Source: DASTEQ01 sp040905185 (GTDB lineage Bacteria; Chloroflexota; Limnocylindria; QHBO01). Taken from it: a stretch of 64,000 bases of DNA. Positions within the stretch are counted from its first letter, which is position 1, and every line of letters begins with the position of its first letter. The stretch spans positions 186,001-250,000 of the forward strand of contig JBBDRZ010000003.1 in the NCBI GenBank assembly GCA_040905185.1, written 5' to 3'. Below the pieces are notes generated by a model, which saw only the letters and a list, made by a program, of their open reading frames with translations, had not been told where the DNA came from and made no database searches. Both the position numbers and the translations under genes were made by a program. Of this stretch, positions 48,518 to 56,074 are shown piece after piece.

Positions 48518-50478
48518 GGCGTTGCCTCCATCAGCTCACGGGGTGCCGGCACCATGGCCGAGGCCAACGCACCGGTGACATTGATGACCGCGTCGTAGGC
48601 GGCCCCGATGACGGCCAGGTTGGCGTCGATTGTCGCCGCGCCCCGCTTCCCGAAGAAGCGGCCAAGGCGATCCTTGACGGCCGCCATGAGGGCATCCCGG
48701 TCGAACCCCGCCCGCTCCGCGAACGGAGCCACCCGCAAGAACACGCCCACCAGGGCGACACCCTGCATCCGGACCTGCAGGTCCGGCCGTGGAGCGTGCC
48801 GACGGGCCAGGGCCGCGGTGTCCAGGGCCCACAGGCTGATGCCGCGCGAGAGGATCTCAGCACGCGCCGCGACCGGCAACGAGGCCCAGATGCCCGATGG
48901 ATCGGTGAGCGGGGTCTGGATGAACAGGGTGCCGCCATCGGTCAGCCCGCGCAGCGGATTGGCATGGGCGAACACCGCGACGTCGTAGAGGGGCACGAAC
49001 TCCACGTGGTCGAGCTCGGCGTGCTGGCGGATCGGTTCCTCGGCAATGGTCAGGTAGTACGTGGTGGGGAGCCCCTGCTTCTCCGAGCCGTAGCGCGGAT
49101 AGGCCTGCACGTACAACCCGAACAGCTCGCCGACGATGGTGGCCACCAGCTTGTTGGTGGTTACTGATCCGAAACCACCGATCGAGTGTCCGCGCAGGCT
49201 GTAGGCCCCCCGTGGCCGCAGGTCGAGCGGCTGCCGCTCCAGGGCCAGGGGGTGGCGAATCCCCAGCACGGCGTACGACCGGCGCCGGACCTCGTCGGCG
49301 TCGGCCAGCCAGTCGAAGACTGCGGCCAGGTCGCCGACCGCCACGTCCCGGGAGCCCAGACCGGCCGAGGCCGACACCACGCGTGGGATCTGGTGCCCCT
49401 CGGCGGCCCGATCGGCCAGCGCGGCCTTGAGCTCGCGGGTGAGCGGGTTGTCGTGGGCCGCAGGCTCATCGGTCCGCTCCACCACGGCCACCGCGGATGC
49501 CCCTCCGACCGCCTCGGCCAGGGCCTCCGCCGGAAATGGCCGGAACGAGGTCAGCGCCACGCACCCCACCCGGCGGCCCTGCCGCCGAAGGTGGTCGACC
49601 ACGAGCGTGGCCGTTTCGGCCATGCTGCCCATCGCCACCAGCACGTGATCGGCATCGTCGCTGCGGTAGGCGTCGATGGGACCGTAGCGTCGGCCGGTGA
49701 GACGCGTCCAGTCCGTCATCGCGTCGCGGAGGGCAGAGTAGAGGGCGTCGTAGAAGGCGCGTTGACCGATCCGGCCCTTCATGTATGAATCCTGGTTCTG
49801 GACCACACCGGTCATCAGCGCATCGGCCGGTTCGAAATAGGGTCGCAGCCGGTCGGCCGGGTCGCCCACGAACTCGCGCAGCAGCTCGTCTTCGGGCAGC
49901 AGGGCGTTCTCCAGCGTGTGGGTGGTGAGGAACCCGTCCTGGACGACGAGGAACGGCGTCTCACTCGCCTCGGCCGCGCGCCGCGCGATAGCGGTCAGAT
50001 CCGCCGCTTCCTGGGCGTTGCGCGCGAACAGGATCCCCCATCCGGTGTCGGCCACCCCCATGACGTCGTCGTGGCCGGCGTGGATGTTCAGGGCCTGGCT
50101 GGTCAGCGCGCGGGCGCCGACGTGGAAGACGACCGGCAGCCGTTTGCCGGCGATGACGTAGAGGACCTCCTTCATCAGGATCAGCCCCTGGCCAGCCGTG
50201 AAGTTCGTCACCCGCCCGCCGGAAAGCGCGAACCCCTCGGCCGCGGAAGCCGAGGAGTGCTCAGACTCCGGCTCGAGGAACGCCAGCGGCGTCCCCCACA
50301 GGTTCGTCCGCCCGTCCGCCACCGCGGCCTGGAAGATGGCGGCCATGGTGGTGGATGGAGTGATCGGATACGAGCAGGCCGCCTGGCTGATCCGCATCTC
50401 CACGTGGGCAATCGCCTCCGAACCGTCGACGACCGCCGGGACACCACCATACCGCGCCTTGATATCGGCCCCGCTCAT
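48514..50478 (-). CDS. nifJ: Pyruvate:ferredoxin oxidoreductase, pyrimidine-binding and gamma half
   Basis: A 654-residue protein equal to domains I-III of one-chain PFOR. The TPP pyrimidine domain has CSYPITPSTTMAAIFQAA and LEPESEHSSASAAEGFALSG. Domain II has LVAMGSMAETATLVVDHL and VALTSFRPFPAEALAEAVGG. The gamma domain has HSIGGFGSVTTNKLVATIVG. Two further genes overlap downstream to complete the enzyme. Residues 1-20 include the usual VVDGSEAIAHVEMRISQAAC region, so the ATG at 50478 is probably right. Confidence 0.92.
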   Translation of the reverse strand: MSGADIKARYGGVPAVVDGSEAIAHVEMRISQAACSYPITPSTTMAAIFQAAVADGRTNLWGTPLAFLEPESEHSSASAAEGFALSGGRVTNFTAGQGLILMKEVLYVIAGKRLPVVFHVGARALTSQALNIHAGHDDVMGVADTGWGILFARNAQEAADLTAIARRAAEASETPFLVVQDGFLTTHTLENALLPEDELLREFVGDPADRLRPYFEPADALMTGVVQNQDSYMKGRIGQRAFYDALYSALRDAMTDWTRLTGRRYGPIDAYRSDDADHVLVAMGSMAETATLVVDHLRRQGRRVGCVALTSFRPFPAEALAEAVGGASAVAVVERTDEPAAHDNPLTRELKAALADRAAEGHQIPRVVSASAGLGSRDVAVGDLAAVFDWLADADEVRRRSYAVLGIRHPLALERQPLDLRPRGAYSLRGHSIGGFGSVTTNKLVATIVGELFGLYVQAYPRYGSEKQGLPTTYYLTIAEEPIRQHAELDHVEFVPLYDVAVFAHANPLRGLTDGGTLFIQTPLTDPSGIWASLPVAARAEILSRGISLWALDTAALARRHAPRPDLQVRMQGVALVGVFLRVAPFAERAGFDRDALMAAVKDRLGRFFGKRGAATIDANLAVIGAAYDAVINVTGALASAMVPAPRELMEATP

Positions 50479-50601
50479 AGGGCAGATCGTCGTGCCTGGC
50501 CTGATGCGACGCGTAGGGACCGCCGTCCCCTTTCAGCGGGTCTTTCGGCCCTGTCCGCCATAACTACTTGCCGCGGACGGGGCCACGGTAAAGGCCAGTT
50601 C

Positions 50602-50814
50602 ATGGCGTCCGGACTCGGGCGCGCCGTCCGGATTATCGGTGGCGCCGCGCTGATCGCCGGCGGTTTGCTGTGGATCGGCGGGGTGGCGGGGTACATCGTG
50701 GCGGCGATCGGGCTCGTGCCGCTCCTGGCGGGCACGTTCGACAAGTGCGTTTTCAGCCGGCTGTTCGGCGGCCCGTTCTCCGGCCCGGAGATCCGAGCCT
50801 TTCGCGGCCGCTGA
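50602..50814 (+). CDS. DUF2892/YgaP-type small membrane protein
   Basis: A 70-residue protein with two hydrophobic segments (IIGGAALIAGGLLWIGGVAG, YIVAAIGLVPLLAGTF). The ending GLVPLLAGTFDKCVFSRLFG matches the transmembrane hairpin of DUF2892/YgaP proteins (usual form PLltG...CPlY.llG). Function unknown. AAGG lies 7 bases before ATG 50602. It is divergent from the PFOR operon. Confidence 0.7.
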   Translation: MASGLGRAVRIIGGAALIAGGLLWIGGVAGYIVAAIGLVPLLAGTFDKCVFSRLFGGPFSGPEIRAFRGR

Positions 50815-50991
50815 GCCAGCCCTCCGCCTGCAGTTCACCCACAAGCTGGCGGTAGGCGAGCCACTTAGGCTCCTCCAGGGCGTGCGCCGCCAACCCTCAG
50901 TTGCATGGGCCCGAGCCAAGACCCGGTGGGTGCTGAGCGCTGACTTAGTCTGCTGGTGCTTCGCCCGAATAGGCGCCCGGCGTGAGCCGCC

Positions 50992-51894
50992 CTAGGTCCG
51001 TTCGCGCACTGTCGATCGCCTGACAGCGACGAAGGCACTCAAGAGCACGAGCGCGACCCCTCCGATGAGCGCGACCAGAGGCCATGGGGTTACAGCCTCG
51101 TTTTCCGGGCTGAATGCCGCATTCGGCACGGAGGGAGCCGCACTCGGCAGGGGGCCCGCACCCGGGCACGTCGAGCTTCCGATTGTGTCGTTGATCATCG
51201 TCACGGTGCCGTTCCGGGCCAGCGCTCGACCGTTCACCGTTACGCCATTAGCGATCGTGATGGATGTCAGGGCCAGGATGGTGCCGACGAAGCTTGAGCC
51301 CGATCCGAGAGTCGCCGAGCTGGTGACCTGCCAGAAGACGTTGCAGGGCGAGCCGCCGTTGATGAAGACCACGGAACTCGCCGACGCCGTGACGAGGTCG
51401 GATGGCGCCTGGAAGATCCAGACGGAATTCGGGTCGTTCTGGCCGTCGAGCGTGAGCGTCCCTGTGAGTCCGAGCGTGCAGTCTTCGGGGTCGTAGACGC
51501 CGGCGACGAGAGTCAGGCCTGCGAGGTCGCAGGCGACTGGGTCCGAGGGTCGTAATTCGGCGTTGACATACGCGGCGGTCAGGTCGGTCTTGGCCTGCAG
51601 CGCGACGGCGTTGCCCGCGTGAATCGTCCCGTTGACAATTCCGGGCGGGAATCCGTTGACGGCGGCAGCGGGGTGGATACCCAGGTTGCCGGTGACGACG
51701 GTCGGCCCGGTGTTGGTCACATCCGGGGTGCCCGCCAAGACGGCGAATGTCGCGGCCGTTAGAAGCGGGACCGGCGCTGGTGGCCCAACGCCGGCATATG
51801 CCGTCCGTCCGAGGGTGAGCATGCCGATTGCCAGAGTGACCACGATGCCAGCCGTAAGCAGCACCTTGGCACCGTGAACACGCGTCTTGGTCAC
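50992..51894 (-). CDS. DUF3494 ice-binding-like surface protein with C-terminal membrane anchor
   Basis: A 300-residue protein. Signal peptide (LLTAGIVVTLAIGMLTLG). A DUF3494 domain (about 45-230) has LAGTPDVTNTGPTVVTGNLG, HAGNAVALQAKTDLTAAY, AGVYDPEDCTLGLTGTLTLD, WIFQAPSDLVTASASSVVF and ILALTSITIANGVTVNGRAL. This discontinuous beta-solenoid occurs in ice-binding and adhesin-like proteins. A Pro/Ala linker and a last helix (PLVALIGGVALVLLSAFVAV) then RRSTVRERT anchor it. Binding to ice is only one option. The GTG at 51894 follows GGAG by 6 bases; a consensus-like promoter lies upstream. Confidence 0.85.
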   Translation of the reverse strand: MTKTRVHGAKVLLTAGIVVTLAIGMLTLGRTAYAGVGPPAPVPLLTAATFAVLAGTPDVTNTGPTVVTGNLGIHPAAAVNGFPPGIVNGTIHAGNAVALQAKTDLTAAYVNAELRPSDPVACDLAGLTLVAGVYDPEDCTLGLTGTLTLDGQNDPNSVWIFQAPSDLVTASASSVVFINGGSPCNVFWQVTSSATLGSGSSFVGTILALTSITIANGVTVNGRALARNGTVTMINDTIGSSTCPGAGPLPSAAPSVPNAAFSPENEAVTPWPLVALIGGVALVLLSAFVAVRRSTVRERT

Positions 51895-51959
51895 CGTCTA
51901 CTCCTTCCCTGCGATCGTCCCTGTAGAGGCAGGCTCGGCCAGTTTCGAGAGAGTCGGTC

Positions 51960-51973
51960 AGTTATACGGTCAC
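51960..51973. repeat. Repeated motif copy 1 (AGTTATACGGTCAC)
   Basis: One of three copies of CAGTYATRCGGTCAC in this region. Here it covers the -10 element of the DUF3494 promoter, so it could be a regulator binding site. Confidence 0.5.
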
Positions 51974-51990
51974 GGAGCGTTGACAGTCAA
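51961..51990 (-). promoter_or_regulatory. Sigma-70-type promoter of the DUF3494 gene
   Basis: TTGACT, 18 bp, TATAAC on the minus strand. Start of transcription expected near 51954, giving a leader of about 60 bases with a Shine-Dalgarno. The -35 overlaps a short inverted repeat GTTGA-CAG-TCAAC. Confidence 0.65.
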
Positions 51991-52148
51991 CAACGCTTTG
52001 GTCCTATCCGGCTTGGGCCGGCGGTAGGCACCCGCGAAGCAGTCTTGAAGTCAGTCCTGAGTGTGAATGTTGTGGTGGGTGGTTGCATGTCAAGCATTTC
52101 TGCCTGAGCGCTGTGCTCGGAGCGTGAGCGGCCGAGCAAGACTGCCGC

Positions 52149-52162
52149 AGTTATGCGGTCAC
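52149..52162. repeat. Repeated motif copy 2 (AGTTATGCGGTCAC)
   Basis: Second copy of the motif, 26 bases from the 3' end of the first tRNA-Val gene. No promoter is visible here. Confidence 0.5.
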
Positions 52163-52188
52163 ATAAGACCGGGGGCGTCAGGCGATGT

Positions 52189-52265
52189 TGGTGGGCGACA
52201 CTGGACTCGAACCAGTGATCTCTTCCATGTCAGGGAAGTGCTCTAACCAGCCGAGCTAGCCGCCC
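52189..52265 (-). tRNA. tRNA-Val (anticodon GAC), CCA encoded
   Basis: A complete 77-nt cloverleaf: acceptor GGGCGGC/GTCGCCC (one G-T pair), D arm TAGCTCGGCTGGTTAGAGCA, anticodon stem CTTCC/GGAAG with loop CTGACAT (anticodon GAC), T arm CACTGGTTCGAGTCCAGTG, discriminator A and encoded CCA. Confidence 0.95.
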
Positions 52266-52320
52266 ATGGTTCCGCTGCAGGAAAACCCGGAGCCGATCGT
52301 ATTAGACCGCTTAGGGCCGG

Positions 52321-53055
52321 TCAGGGCAGCGATTCGATTCGGATGGAGTCCAGGATTTTTTGGAGCTCGGCCACAACCGCGGCATCCGGCTGCGCTGGTT
52401 CACGTGCGCGGGTCACGATCCGGACGCCATCCACATCCAGGATCTGCACGCGGAGCGTCTCGCCGGTCGCCAGACCAACCGTGTGAACAGATCCGCTCCA
52501 GGGGATAACTTCGGGACAGTCCTCCGCGAGCTCAAGCGCGGTCAGCTCGATCTCCTTGCCTCGGAATGCGCCGACGGTGACGTCTACTGGATCGGTCGCC
52601 CGGAATCCGGGCTGGCTCGAAAGCGCGCCGACAAGATCATCGACCGACGGTCCGATCGCTGGCTCGAGCTCGCCGGCGGCGGGATCGCAGGGGTCGACGT
52701 AGAGGTTGTCGGCTGTCCAGAAGCCGAACGCGTAGGTGACTTCCGAGGGCGTGTACCACAGGACGGTGGCGACGTCGGCCCTCGAGTACCCGACGTGCCA
52801 GCCCGGTGGATCTCCGTCGGGAATGTCGAACGCGAGATCTACGGGGAACTGGTCAAGAACATAGGTGCCCGGTTCCAGGATCGCCGTCGAACCGAGATCG
52901 CGGAGGGGGCGGACGAGTGCGGAGGGAGAGACAGTCGGCGCGGAGCTGGCTGTGGGAGACGTGCCGCTTGCGCCTTGGCCTCCACCGCAGCCACCTATCA
53001 GTAATGCGACGCAGATAGCGACCGTCGGGTACGCGACACGAGCGCTGCCAGTCAT
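52321..53055 (-). CDS. Secreted lipoprotein of unknown function
   Basis: A 244-residue protein with lipoprotein signal (AICVALLIGGCGGG, lipidated Cys about 23), a Ser/Thr/Pro/Ala linker, and a beta-rich domain (STAILEPGTYVLDQFPVDLA, VTYAFGFWTADNLYVDPCDP, GSVHTVGLATGETLRVQILD, AAVVAELQKILDSIRIESLP). I do not recognise the family. The ATG at 53055 has GGGAG 7 bases upstream. It lies 87 bp downstream of the membrane beta-propeller gene, so it may belong to the ECF sigma operon. Confidence 0.7.
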   Translation of the reverse strand: MTGSARVAYPTVAICVALLIGGCGGGQGASGTSPTASSAPTVSPSALVRPLRDLGSTAILEPGTYVLDQFPVDLAFDIPDGDPPGWHVGYSRADVATVLWYTPSEVTYAFGFWTADNLYVDPCDPAAGELEPAIGPSVDDLVGALSSQPGFRATDPVDVTVGAFRGKEIELTALELAEDCPEVIPWSGSVHTVGLATGETLRVQILDVDGVRIVTRAREPAQPDAAVVAELQKILDSIRIESLP

Positions 53056-53142
53056 CTGAGGCTCCCTTTCATTGCCCACGGAGAACACGCCCAGGTCGTC
53101 CCAGGCCCACGCGGCAGACTTGCCCGACTCTGGGCAGCACGT

Positions 53143-55020
53143 TCATGGCGCCAGCTCCAAGCGGGTCCAGACGAGGCCTCCCAACGAGTCGCGCAACGAA
53201 TCGCCCCGAAAGTCGTAGACGAATCCCAGGTCCTTCAGCTGCTCCTCGAGCGGCGGGCCGCTGAGCGCCTGAGGTTGGCTGCCGTCGTCGCAGACGAACT
53301 CGGGCTGCCCGATGACGAACGTGCCTGGCTCGCCGGCCTCGGCGACGCCTGTCATCGTGGACGGCGCTCCGTCGCATACCGAGGCCAGGTCATCGCGGAT
53401 CGTCACGGCGTAGGTGCCGTTCGACAGCGTGATCACCTCCATCGTCGGGTGGCTGCCGTCCCCATCGGTCGTTTGCCAGGCGCCGGCGAATGCGACGGCC
53501 CGGCCATCGGATGGTGCAGGCCCATTCGACTCCTCGGTCGAGACCGGGCCGGGAGATCCATCGGCAGCAGCGGGGCTCGGCTCTCCACCGCCCGGTGTCC
53601 GCGCAGAGTCAGAGATCCAGATCGCGGGCCTGCCGTCGTACACACCGCCGACGACGAAGCGGGATCCCCACGCGACGACCTCCATGGCCCACGCGCCGGA
53701 GGTGTACGCTGGATCGCGAGGCTCCGTGACCTTGAAGAGATCGTCACTCGGGAGACGCGACCACGACCGCCCATCTGACGAGGTCCAGATCAACGCTTCT
53801 GCAGATAGGCACGAACCCAAGAGGCACAGGCCGTCGCCTCCCACCGCCACGTACCCGGCACTCGTCGCGGCGGCCGACCTCATCATCAGCTTGACGAGCA
53901 TTCCCTCGTCGTTGACGAGGTTGAAATCAACCTCGGACCAGCGGGAGTCGAAGACGTCGACCCTCTCCCAAGCTTGGCCGTCGGGAGAGAACCAGACCCC
54001 GTCTCGAGGCGCAGCGGTGGCCGAGCCTTGTGTCTCAGCGAGCGCGACGAAGCCACCGGGTCCGCCCGCCACCGCAAACAGCGAGCCGATCTGCGAATCG
54101 AGCACGTTGGTCCAGGAGAGGCCGTTGCTGGAGGCCCACAGGACAGGCGCAACCATGGTCCAATCCGCGGCGTTGGTCGCTTCGGCTCCCCCCCAGGCGA
54201 CCAGCTTGTCGCCGGCCACGGCGACACCCTGCATGTCGACGCTTGGCGCCGGATACCCCTCTCGCTCGAAGATTTCGGCTGGTGGCGGCGGCACCTCGGC
54301 CACCGACCAGTCGGATCCATCCGTTGAGTACCAAGCCTTGTTGTCGCTACCGACGGCAACCAGGCCCGGGCCAGCAGCGACTGCGGCGAGCATCCTGCCC
54401 TCGAGCAGGTCGGGGTCCTCGGCCGAGCTGGCGAGGCGCTGCCAGTTGTAGCCGTCCTCGGACATCCAGACCTCGTTGAGCTGCAGCAGCAGGAACCCAC
54501 GATCCGTCCCTACCACCGACGGCAGTCCGAAGCTGTCGGTTTCGCTAAGCGTTGGATGCTGCCCTTCTGGTACGAGCGTCCAGTTCCGACCGTCGGTCGA
54601 GACGACGAGCCGAGTTGGGCCATCTCCAGGGGTGCCTGTCGTCGTCACGACGGCGAGCAACCCGTGCGGGCTGGCGGCGAGCGAGGCGACGATGTTGCCG
54701 GTGCCCGACGGAGTCTCGATCAGAACGCGCTCCCAGGCGTCCGGCGTTGTGGGAAGGGGCACCACAGGCAGGTCTGGCCGCAAGAGCAGGGAACCAACGC
54801 CGATTGCTCCCATCGTCGCGAGCAGCAATGCGATGGCGACCATCAAGAGGGCTCGTCGGGGGAAGAGGATCTGCCGAACCCCAAGCCACGGACGATCCTG
54901 TGGCGTTGCTCCAACCGTGCGCACAATGTCGTCCAGCAGGCCGAGATCTGGATCCGCGCTCCGCGTTCGCAGGAACTGTGTGATCACATCGTCACTCAGG
55001 TGGTCAGGGCGATTAGTCAT
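53143..55020 (-). CDS. Membrane-anchored BNR-like beta-propeller, ECF-coupled putative anti-sigma/sensor
   Basis: A 625-residue protein. A 60-residue cytoplasmic segment (DDVITQFLRTRS, LGLLDDIVRTVGATPQDRP) precedes one helix (ALLMVAIALLLATMGAIGVG) and a large outside domain. That domain has at least six S-x-D-G-x-x-W-type repeats, for example VVSTDGRNWTLV, WMSEDGYNWQRL, WYSTDGSDWSV, WFSPDGQAWERV and WTSSDGRSWSRL, resembling BNR/sialidase blades. A separate C-terminal domain (about 500-625) has TYAVTIRDDL. It overlaps the ECF sigma gene (ATGA). No zinc anti-sigma motif is visible, so anti-sigma activity is inferred from topology and coupling. Confidence 0.75.
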   Translation of the reverse strand: MTNRPDHLSDDVITQFLRTRSADPDLGLLDDIVRTVGATPQDRPWLGVRQILFPRRALLMVAIALLLATMGAIGVGSLLLRPDLPVVPLPTTPDAWERVLIETPSGTGNIVASLAASPHGLLAVVTTTGTPGDGPTRLVVSTDGRNWTLVPEGQHPTLSETDSFGLPSVVGTDRGFLLLQLNEVWMSEDGYNWQRLASSAEDPDLLEGRMLAAVAAGPGLVAVGSDNKAWYSTDGSDWSVAEVPPPPAEIFEREGYPAPSVDMQGVAVAGDKLVAWGGAEATNAADWTMVAPVLWASSNGLSWTNVLDSQIGSLFAVAGGPGGFVALAETQGSATAAPRDGVWFSPDGQAWERVDVFDSRWSEVDFNLVNDEGMLVKLMMRSAAATSAGYVAVGGDGLCLLGSCLSAEALIWTSSDGRSWSRLPSDDLFKVTEPRDPAYTSGAWAMEVVAWGSRFVVGGVYDGRPAIWISDSARTPGGGEPSPAAADGSPGPVSTEESNGPAPSDGRAVAFAGAWQTTDGDGSHPTMEVITLSNGTYAVTIRDDLASVCDGAPSTMTGVAEAGEPGTFVIGQPEFVCDDGSQPQALSGPPLEEQLKDLGFVYDFRGDSLRDSLGGLVWTRLELAP

Positions 55021-55565
55021 CGGTCCGCCTCCAACGCGCGCGTGAGCGCCGCTCGCGCAGCATGTAGCCGCCACTTCGTCGTGCCTTCGGGGATGCCAAG
55101 TTCCCTCGCGAGATCCGCCACCGGAACCCGGTGCAGGTGATGCATCACGAGGAGATGCCTGTTTTCAACGCTGAGCCCCTCAAACGCGCTCGTGAGCGCC
55201 GCCATGTCGGCAGGCCCGCCCGTCGAGTCCTCGCTCCGAAGGTCCAGTGCCCTATCGAGGGTGACCTCTCGGGAGCGACGCCGGCGCCGGAGCACGTCGC
55301 GGCATCGGTTCAAGATCATCTTGTTCAGCCAGGCGTCGAACTTGGTGCGGTCGCGGAGCTTGGGAAGATGCCGCCAGGTCGCGACGAACGCGTCCTGGAC
55401 GACGTCGTACGCATCGGCCTCGATGCCCAGTATCGCGGAGGCAGTTCGAAATGCCCGGTTGAGCCGAGCGGCGACCAGCGCCTCGAATGCGTCGCTATCG
55501 CCGCCTACGGCCCGCTCGACCAGGTCCTCGTCGCGAAGGGCCACCAACGCGATGCGCTCCGTCAT
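55017..55565 (-). CDS. ECF-type RNA polymerase sigma factor
   Basis: A 182-residue sigma-70 family protein with only regions 2 and 4. Region 2: AFEALVAARLNRAFRTASAI and DAYDVVQDAFVATWRHLPKL. Region 4: LSVENRHLLVMHHLHRVPVA and DLARELGIPEGTTKWRLHAA. It would direct polymerase to a small regulon, probably under control of the membrane propeller encoded next to it. The ATG at 55565 is chosen over GTG 55571 because TATGGT ends exactly 6 bases upstream. Confidence 0.93.
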   Translation of the reverse strand: MTERIALVALRDEDLVERAVGGDSDAFEALVAARLNRAFRTASAILGIEADAYDVVQDAFVATWRHLPKLRDRTKFDAWLNKMILNRCRDVLRRRRRSREVTLDRALDLRSEDSTGGPADMAALTSAFEGLSVENRHLLVMHHLHRVPVADLARELGIPEGTTKWRLHAARAALTRALEADR

Positions 55566-55571
55566 GTCCAC

Positions 55572-55577
55572 ACCATA
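55572..55577 (-). promoter_or_regulatory. TANNNT box (TATGGT) for the ECF sigma gene
   Basis: TATGGT ends 6 bases before ATG 55565. It overlaps the alternative GTG start codon, which therefore is probably not used. Confidence 0.5.
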
Positions 55578-55845
55578 AGGACGACGGTCGAGGGGCTCGG
55601 GTTGGGTACGATCGACCCGATCAGTGAGGCGTGAGCGGGCGAGGTCAGGTCGAGGGCCAACGATGGAGGCCGAGCATCGGGCTCATCCGCCACGCAGCCG
55701 GACCGTAGGTGGCGGTGATCTCCTACCCACGGTCGCCCGACGACGGGAAGCGCGAAGAGTGACAGTCATGCGGTCACGAGCGCTGTAGTGGCCACATCTT
55801 GCGGAATCCGGCGCTAGAGTGGCGATCTGAGTGCGAATTCGTGAT
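55578..55845. other. Intergenic region upstream of the ECF sigma gene, no gene found
   Basis: No convincing coding frame. It contains the third copy of the repeated motif (55764-55777). The remainder shows nothing I can name. Confidence 0.4.
55764..55777. repeat. Repeated motif copy 3 (AGTCATGCGGTCAC)
   Basis: Third copy of CAGTYATRCGGTCAC, about 190 bp upstream of the ECF sigma start and 68 bases from the 3' end of the second tRNA-Val gene. Confidence 0.5.
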
Positions 55846-55922
55846 TGGTGGGCGACACTGGACTCGAACCAGTGACCTCTTGCATGTCAAGCAAGTGCTC
55901 TAACCAGCTGAGCTAGCCGCCC
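55846..55922 (-). tRNA. tRNA-Val (anticodon GAC), second copy, CCA encoded
   Basis: 77 nt. Acceptor, D and T arms are nearly identical to the copy at 52189-52265. The anticodon stem is CTTGC/GCAAG with loop TTGACAT (anticodon GAC). CCA is encoded. Differences are limited to a few positions in the D arm, anticodon stem and variable region. Confidence 0.95.
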
Positions 55923-55932
55923 CAGTCCTCGT

Positions 55933-55974
55933 GCTCCGAGTGGACGCCTGCTTGCGATGCAGGCATTCCGGAGC
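55933..55974. other. Two-part hairpin between the CoA-transferase gene and tRNA-Val
   Basis: Outer arms GCTCCG/CGGAGC and inner arms GCCTGC/GCAGGC (7-base loop). It lies after the CoA-transferase stop and just before the tRNA 5' end on the minus strand. No T-run follows; it may be a processing or termination structure. Confidence 0.35.
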
Positions 55975-56074
55975 GAGCCCCGATTCTAGCCGGACACCCA
56001 CCCGAACGCGATTCGGTCGGTAGCCGAACGCCGTTCTCTGCCGGACACCGCGACGAATCCATCGATGCTCGGCG

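Noticed and set aside
51980..51985. Plus-strand TTGACA as a -35
   Set aside because: No plausible -10 at correct distance and no plus-strand gene follows; it belongs to the inverted repeat overlapping the minus-strand -35.
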